NCBI GenBank assembly: GCA_001972305.1
Contig: BDDD01000918.1
Coordinates: 186,001 to 250,000, forward strand
From: Cephalotus follicularis
Lineage: Eukaryota; Streptophyta; Magnoliopsida; Oxalidales; Cephalotaceae
Direction: 5' to 3'
DNA length: 64,000 nucleotides
Shown here piece after piece: positions 57,978 to 64,000 of this stretch (positions within the stretch are counted from its first letter, which is position 1; every line of letters begins with the position of its first letter). The notes under the pieces are model-generated. The model searched no databases. It worked only from the letters and a program-made list of their open reading frames with translations, and was not told the origin of the DNA. The position numbers and the translations under genes were made by a program.

Positions 57978-58400
57978 GGAAAAGGAACCCTCGGAAGAAT
58001 GGGGTTCAAGAAGCACAAGAGGACAGGTGCTTGGATTCCAAGGGACGAGGACTCAAACAGAATAGAGCAAGAGGAGGGTGAAGCCGAGGCTGGTGAAGAA
58101 GCTGAGAATGTGCCTCTACAGATCGAACCACCGCCTCAACAGATTCCAGATGACCATCCTCCAAGAAATAGGACGGATGAGATGTTCGACGCAATCAAAG
58201 GCATGCAGAAGAACATTGAGTGCATGAAGAGGCGACAAAAGAGATTTCTCAAGAGATTTGCTGATGCAGGCCTTATTGTGTATGATGGCCTCATATCTCC
58301 ATCCTCCAGCCACGACGATGATCCCCCGGATGATGCAGCCACTGATGATATGGAGGGTGATCTTGGAGGAGATGATGCGGGCACTCATATTGAAGATTGA
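57978..58400 (+). pseudogene. C-terminal part of the SIRE extra ORF (Copia-3)
   Basis: The frame begins at the deletion junction with GKGTLGRMGFKKHKR, matching Copia-2 near 29960. It stays open for about 140 codons: a Glu-rich stretch, then IKGMQKNIECMKRRQKRFLKR (basic amphipathic helix) and an Asp-rich tail ending HIED. The first ATG is at 57999. It is uninterrupted, unlike the Copia-2 copy, so this tail may be under more recent constraint or simply young. Confidence 0.8.
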
Positions 58401-59158
58401 GCATATGCATCACATTTTTTTGTGTTCTGCATTTTCTGTTCTCTTGCATTTTTGGATATGTTCCTGTAGTTTGAAAGTTCAAACTTTTTATGTAATGACT
58501 ATGTTTTGGTATTAATGCAATGAAGTTCATGTTTTAATGCCTTGGATTACTTTATGAATCATATGCTTAAATGTTGATGTTTTGAGCCTTGAAAAAAAAA
58601 ATGATTTGGTATGTCATTCAATTGTTTTAGTATGCACAGGCTTATATATTGGTGCATACCTTTACCATCTTTGTGCAGTTTCATTTTTACTATGTCTTTT
58701 GCAACAGTTTCATATGAAAAATGTTTATAAGCTCATACCTTGTTCAAAATGGAAATGGTTTTAGTAATGATGAGTTAACTTTGGGAGCATAGATTGTATG
58801 CTCAAAAAGTCTTTAGTCATAAGGTTGGATGTGACTTTTAATCCCTTTTAAGATGATAACAAAAAGGGGGAGAATACTTGCATTACTTCAAAGTTTTAAA
58901 GAAAAAGGTTTGGGGGAGAAATGATAATATTGAAAGAAGTACTTAAGAGATAGAATCATGAGTTCAATGACAAAGTATTTTATCCCCTATATGACTAAGG
59001 GGGAGGCAATTAACTCAGGGGGAGCTATTGCTTTGAAACACTTGTCTATACTTCTCCCATTCTACTTCATACATATTTATTTCGTAAAAATGTTTTTAAC
59101 TTAACAACGTTTATGCTTTAAATGTAACAAATTTTGTCATCATCAAAAAAGGAGAGAT
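58401..59158 (+). other. Copia-3 3' UTR with repeated polypurine tracts
   Basis: AT-rich. G-rich purine runs lie at about 58862-58874 (AAAAAGGGGGAGAA), 58911-58922, 58998-59008, 59017-59024 and finally 59146-59157, abutting the LTR. Confidence 0.75.
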
Positions 59159-59957
59159 TGTTGACATTTATGTCTCAATCCTATGTTTTGATGATAACAT
59201 ATTTGTATTTGACAAAGTTTCTTTATGTGCAAGAAAGATAAAAAGACAAACAAATCAGCAAGAATTATGCAGAAAACTGCCCAGACCGTCGACGCCCAGC
59301 ATTAAAGCATCTGCGCTTTAGTCGACTGTCGAGACAAGAACAAAGCGTCTACCGGTGAAGCACTTGGAGAATTGGGAATAACACTCCAAGCGTCGACGCT
59401 CAAATTCAAGCGTCTGCGCTTTGAGCCTCAAAGCGGATGCGCTTAGTGCAAAGCGCCTGCCGTCTCAGGCAGAGAAGAAATGGCAATTAAAATGTGCCTA
59501 AGCATCGACGCCCACGTCCAAGCGTCAGCGCTTTATCTGGCGGTCGACACCAGCAATTGAACGCCTGCGCTCTAAGCCGAGATTTCAAAATTGGGAGCCC
59601 TAACGGTCACATGACCGTCGACGCTTTGGAGGAGTCCGTCGACGCTTTGATCGACTGCAGCAATTTCTGACAGATTTCAGTGGACATTCCATTAAGGAAT
59701 TAATCCTAAACTAATCCCAACGGATCTATGATGCAAGAAGCTATATATAGACGAAAGTTTCTGAAGAATAAAAAGAGAACAACACAAGCAAATCAAACAT
59801 ACAAACATCATTCAAGAAAATCACACTCAAGGCATTCAAATCAAAGAGCTCAATCAAAAGTCTTATTTTTGCATTTTAAGCCAAGTCTTGTTCTCACTGT
59901 TTTGAGCAATCCTATATTGTAAAATCCAACCTTGTGAGAGGTTTAGTTACAAACACT
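59159..59957 (+). repeat. Copia-3 right LTR, 3' truncated
   Basis: Same start and motif cluster as the left copy, with a TATA-like box at 59741-59750. Similarity ends at ACAAACACTA near 59957. Confidence 0.9.
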
Positions 59958-60959
59958 AATTGATCCTTAGGAATGGAAATAATTTAAACATGGTTGTTCT
60001 TCTTCAAAACCAATTCTAAAAGAAGAAAAATTAAGATTTTTTCTTGAATTATAACCTATTTAATTCTTTTCCTACACTAGGGTCCACTAAGAATTAGGCA
60101 TTAATTACTATTCATGATCCAACCATTCAATTAGGGTTAGGAGTTAGAGTTAGAGTTAGAGTTAGGGTTAGGGATAATTAGGGTTTAGTAAACACCCTAC
60201 TAGGTGGCATGTGTCATCCATCCAGGCATGCCACTTGTCCCTTAATCTAACCCTTCATCACATGAGTCAACACCAACGCCAAAAGTCAAGATCAAATATT
60301 AGCCATCCATCTCATGGATTGATCCAAGGCCTGATATTCAATCTTGACAAAGATGAACACTTTATTTGGTGTGATTTTAATCATTGTCCAAGTCAACACT
60401 GAAAGTCCATCACTATCTTACATGACCTGTAAGAAGGGGCCGCACACTTCATCAAATGCCAACAAACTTAACCAACATCACACTCAACCATCACATGGCA
60501 TATTAATGCAACTCTTACACTAAAGTTTCAATGATTGAATGTGAGTAAGGTCTTATGACACATGTGACTTACAAATTAAGTTATAAGGTCATAAAACTAA
60601 GGTTATAATTAATATCATTAATATAGTCATCATCTTCCTCATCAATTCATCTCATGAACAAGGAACAAAACTCCATTAAAGGTGGAGCTTGCATATGGGC
60701 CGAAATTTTATGTCAAGCTTAGCAGGGGCTTGTGTTGGTTTTTAGGTTTAGTTCCAAGCATCAAAATTGTTCCTAACATCCACACAAATACTTTGGTGAC
60801 CTCAAAACTAAAAAACAAAACACATTTACTCACCCATAACCCTCTGAATCAGTGGGTTTAAGCCAAGGTTCAAAAAACAAAAAAATTTAACATCAATCTT
60901 AAGGTCATTACTCATACATTCAACATCACATGGTATATACATCAAAGGATGATCAAATT
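59958..60959. other. AT-rich spacer, probable leader of the LTR F element
   Basis: No coding signal. It lies inside (to the left of) the LTR F primer site and so would be the untranslated leader of a minus-strand element whose genes are missing. It contains a telomere-like repeat. Confidence 0.4.
60131..60187 (+). repeat. Interstitial telomere-like TTAGGG/TTAGAG repeats
   Basis: About nine hexamer-like units: TTAGGG, TTAGGAG, three of TTAGAG, two of TTAGGG, then TTAGGGTTTAG. The form is mainly six-base rather than the usual plant TTTAGGG. Confidence 0.75.
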
Positions 60960-60972
60960 GGCTTTGATACCA
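60960..60972 (-). other. LTR F primer-binding site
   Basis: Minus strand TGGTATCAAAGCC, one change from the initiator-Met-tRNA type, two bases from the LTR edge. Confidence 0.85.
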
Positions 60973-60974
60973 TC

Positions 60975-61829
60975 TGTTGGTTGTTAGAAATCCTACAGGA
61001 TTTCCGTCGATTTTGGGCTTAGGTTGCTAGTAGGTATAATTTTATTTTATAAACATCCAAGACTATAATTAAAGGATTAAACTAGCATCCTAATTTCAAA
61101 ATCAATGTAATGGATCTCCAATTAATATTCGATTGAACCAATATACACACGCATATACAAAACCAAATCAAATTTGGAAAAAATACAATGAATAGAATCA
61201 TATCTACGTTGGAGGCTCCATCATCTTTGGCCACCTCCTTCACACAACATGACCCCTATCACTTTGTGCCGCCTCCAAGCTCCACCAATTTGCATTAGAT
61301 ACCTGCTCCAAACAACCCCCAAAAGGAAACTCTAAAGCTCCTCCAAAACAGTACCAAAACTGCCCTATTTGTGCGCAACAAACAACCAACAAATCTGGAT
61401 AGATTTGAGCGCCATTCTTAGCTACCACAAGGGGACAGAATGCGCACCAAACAGCCACCAAGCAACCTCCAATTTCACACTAGACTATCCAAACCAAAAC
61501 CAAAAGGAAGCCTTTCAATTTCTCCAAAAACCGAATCCATAACCTCCAAATAACAAAGCCAAAACAACCACCACCTAGCTCATCCAAGAGACTACCATAT
61601 GCACACCCTAGATTTCTAAACCCCAGGCAAAATGAAAATAGATAAAGGTAATCTTCAATGCAAAGCTTAGCTCCAACTATATTGATTATTTTGGTGGAAA
61701 GAAAAGTTGTGTGAAACAAAGCTTGAGGCTTTGCTTTGATGGAGAATGTAGGAGAATGTGAAGAAGAAAAGCACCATGTTTCTCTCCCTCTTAAAATTGG
61801 CAAAACAAGGAGAAAAATGAGAGACCTTA
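60975..61829 (-). repeat. LTR F, 5' LTR of a minus-strand element, cut by LTR G
   Basis: Begins (plus) TGTTGGTTGTTAG beside a primer site, so it is a 5' LTR on the minus strand. Its outer end is not reached: LTR G starts at 61830. The first 50 bases resemble the left edge of LTR E. No ORF of note. Confidence 0.7.
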
Positions 61830-64000
61830 TGACACGCCCCGTTCCCGAGCACCCCCGCCCGAGGATGACCGTGCCAGGTGGAAGGATCCCTCACCTGGAT
61901 CCCTAACCAAATCCCAACAACAACAACAGCTAACGCGAAGGCCAGGGCAGGCGTTAAAAACGCGCTGCCGAAGAGAGCCGCGCTCCCCAGGCCAACCTCT
62001 CACAAGGCACAAAAACAATAAATGCCCGAACAGGAAGGAGGAAAGAAGGAAGGGTAAGACAACAAAAGAACCCTTACTTAGACTATCCCCAAAGCTCACC
62101 GTTTAACTAAAAGAAACGAACGCAACAACCACTTAGCAAACGCACTGCCTAACTAAAGGGAACGCGGACCACACCCATTGCCCAAACGCACCGTTCCACT
62201 AAAGGGAACATGCGAGGGGACCGAGCCAGGGTAGAGAACGCAACACTACGTCTTGCCTGGGGTCCCGGGCAGGGATGCCAACACAACATAACGTAACGCA
62301 AACTAGGCCTGCGCCCCATCCTAAGACATACCTTCCCAGGATGAACCATCCTCGTGCATGTCCTCATTGGACGACAACACTTAACAAAGGCTAAGCCTGG
62401 GATCAACACAAGGGCCCGGGGACAAACGCCGAGCGCAGGGGACAACCACCCAAGGTCCCAGCAACACTCGAACTACACTAAGGAGATAACATCTCACCCC
62501 GGTCAGGCACCCGGGGATAACACCCGGGAACACCACCAGACCTCAGCTTAGGGTCAACCAACCCGAGTTGCGAAGTCAACCTAAGGTTTAACCAACCATG
62601 ATCAAAGCCACCCTTCCCCGGAATCTCAGCAGAGGTGCCACACACAAAAGGGCCCGAGGAGAAACACTTAAGTTTCACTAAGGACGGGGCTTGGGAAATC
62701 TGCTCCTCTGCCCAGGGTCAAACAACCCCCGAACTCTACGTCGTCCCAGCACAACCAAACACAAAGCAAAACAACGCCAGGGATGGAAAATAGCATAAAC
62801 AACAAGTATATAAAACAAAATAAATGAATTATATACACGGTCCTGGGCAAACTACCGAGGATGCCCAACATCCAAGAGTTTTACACAAGTTTACAAAAGG
62901 TTTTTACAAGACATAGATATTAACGAAATCTATACAAAAACTCCATAAATGTCCCCAAATGCATACAGGTATCCGAGGCCTAGGAGCCATCCTAAGGTGC
63001 TGCGTCCGACGTCTACCTCTCTCAACAAGCTGTCCTAAGTGGATCTCAAGAACACTGCTGCCCCGCTCCCTCTGCACACAAAACTGAGAGGGGATTAGTC
63101 CAACTGACTAGTGAGTAAGATCAAAGAATATCCTGGGTGACCCACTTCCACCCGGGTGCCAAGAGTCAAGGTGAACGTGCCCTGCCCCAATTGGGCCAAG
63201 GAAAACCTATAACCACTGCTCAACAAAACAAGGCAGGGGTGAAAATATACAAGGATATAATTAAAAAGGAAAGTCCAAGGAGACGTCAGAGCTACAAACT
63301 CAATGACTGACCGGAAGGAAAGAAGATAAACAAAAGTTCATATATCAGAACATGCCAATGATCCAAGGATCAACAAAAAATCAACTCTAAGGATCAACAA
63401 TTCTCAAGGGGACTACTGGTACTGTATCAATCACAAGCACATTCCACACACGCACATGCACAATTGACTCACACACTTCCATAGCCAGAACCACCTCGGC
63501 AGCATAAATAACAAACTCCGTTGACGTTCTATCAATGCGGTCATGGGCTACAGGATTGAACACATCCCTCATATACTCAATATAGATACCCACTTCCAGT
63601 GCACCGCATGAACATCTGTAGAAGGGCTACGCAAGCTCTCCTCCCCCGGAAAATCATACTTTGGCATACCTCACTACATGAACCTCGAACGAGGGGCTAC
63701 GCAAGCCCACCCCCGTCGGCAATCATGAGCTCAACACTACACCAGGTGAACCTCGATCGAGAACCTACCTCGCCGGCAATCACATAGCGTTAATATCATA
63801 CAAAAGGCCCGTAAATCACCGCTCAGCTCCACCCTTGATGAGATAACAAAGGAGAACCTCGGCTTAGAGGTAAGTGTATCACCACTTAGACCATCTCGTG
63901 CCAGCAATCTTATACATAACCAAGTAAACGGCACCCAGTAATCAGTATCCAAGAACAACAACACATGATATCAAATAAAGCATGAATACTCAACAAGAAA
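61830..64000 (-). mobile_element. LTR G, same family as solo LTR C, runs off the window
   Basis: Left edge TGACACGCCCCG (LTR 3' end on the minus strand is GGGGCGTGTCA). It shares long stretches with solo LTR C in reverse orientation, e.g. around 62100-62290. The left flank 5-mer is CCTTA (61825-61829), and the same 5-mer is predicted at its far side if G is solo. A GGGGCTACGCAAGC-containing tandem repeat (two clear units, with related material to about 63900) lies at 63620-63790, analogous to the array in solo LTR A. Whether an internal region follows cannot be seen. Confidence 0.8.

Larger units (their letters stand above)
57143..59957 (+). mobile_element. Copia-3: young SIRE-like deletion derivative
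   Basis: Two near-identical LTR copies (57143-57977 and 59159-59957, about 15 differences in about 800 aligned bases) flank only the C-terminal part of the SIRE extra ORF and its 3' UTR. The left LTR is joined at 57977/57978 directly to extra-ORF sequence, so the LTR end, primer site, gag, pol and ORF start are lost. The right LTR is cut at about 59957. LTRs start TGTTGACATTTATGTCTC, like Copia-2. Confidence 0.9.

Overview
The window is repeat-dense nuclear DNA of a flowering plant, probably pericentromeric or other heterochromatic sequence. I find no convincing host gene, tRNA or rRNA gene. Everything recognisable is a plant transposable element: Ty3/Gypsy chromoviruses, Ty1/Copia elements (including Sirevirus/SIRE-like ones), solo LTRs, LINE-derived sequence and one CACTA end. 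Initiator-Met-tRNA primer sites, LTRs beginning TGTAA and 5-bp target duplications place it in a plant. The species cannot be named from this.

Left block (1-12435): Gypsy-1 (minus strand) runs from before the window to 10871. Its 5' LTR is split by a 4.2-kb solo LTR (A, 6591-10755). Gypsy-1 sits in a CACTA element whose right end is at 11330, and that element sits in an older Copia-like LTR (11334-~12435). Middle-left (12436-19215): a LINE ORF1 fragment, then a poly(A)-ended LINE-like 3' region split by solo LTR B (14803-17206).

Core (about 19216-55130): an old plus-strand Copia element (Copia-1) is split twice. Gypsy-2 (20989-41481, target duplication ATCTG/ATTTG) landed in gag. Gypsy-3 (43784-52388, ATATC) landed in the reverse transcriptase. 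In both cases the Copia-1 frame resumes in register once the insertion and one duplication copy are discounted. Gypsy-2 carries a minus-strand SIRE-like element (Copia-2, 27764-37029) and, in its 3' LTR, solo LTR C (38089-39747), which itself contains solo LTR D (38999-39472). This gives four nested levels.

Right block (55131-64000): a putative minus-strand LTR (E), a young SIRE deletion derivative (Copia-3, 57143-59957), spacer DNA with telomere-like hexamers, LTR F with a primer site, and LTR G (same family as C), which leaves the window.

All gag-pol genes are broken by stops, frameshifts, deletions or catalytic substitutions, so none looks autonomous. The most unusual signal is a CpG-rich palindrome, consensus near AAAGCGTCGACGCTTT, clustered in the LTRs of several unrelated Gypsy and Copia families and in one internal spacer. 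All alignments and difference counts were done by eye on samples.
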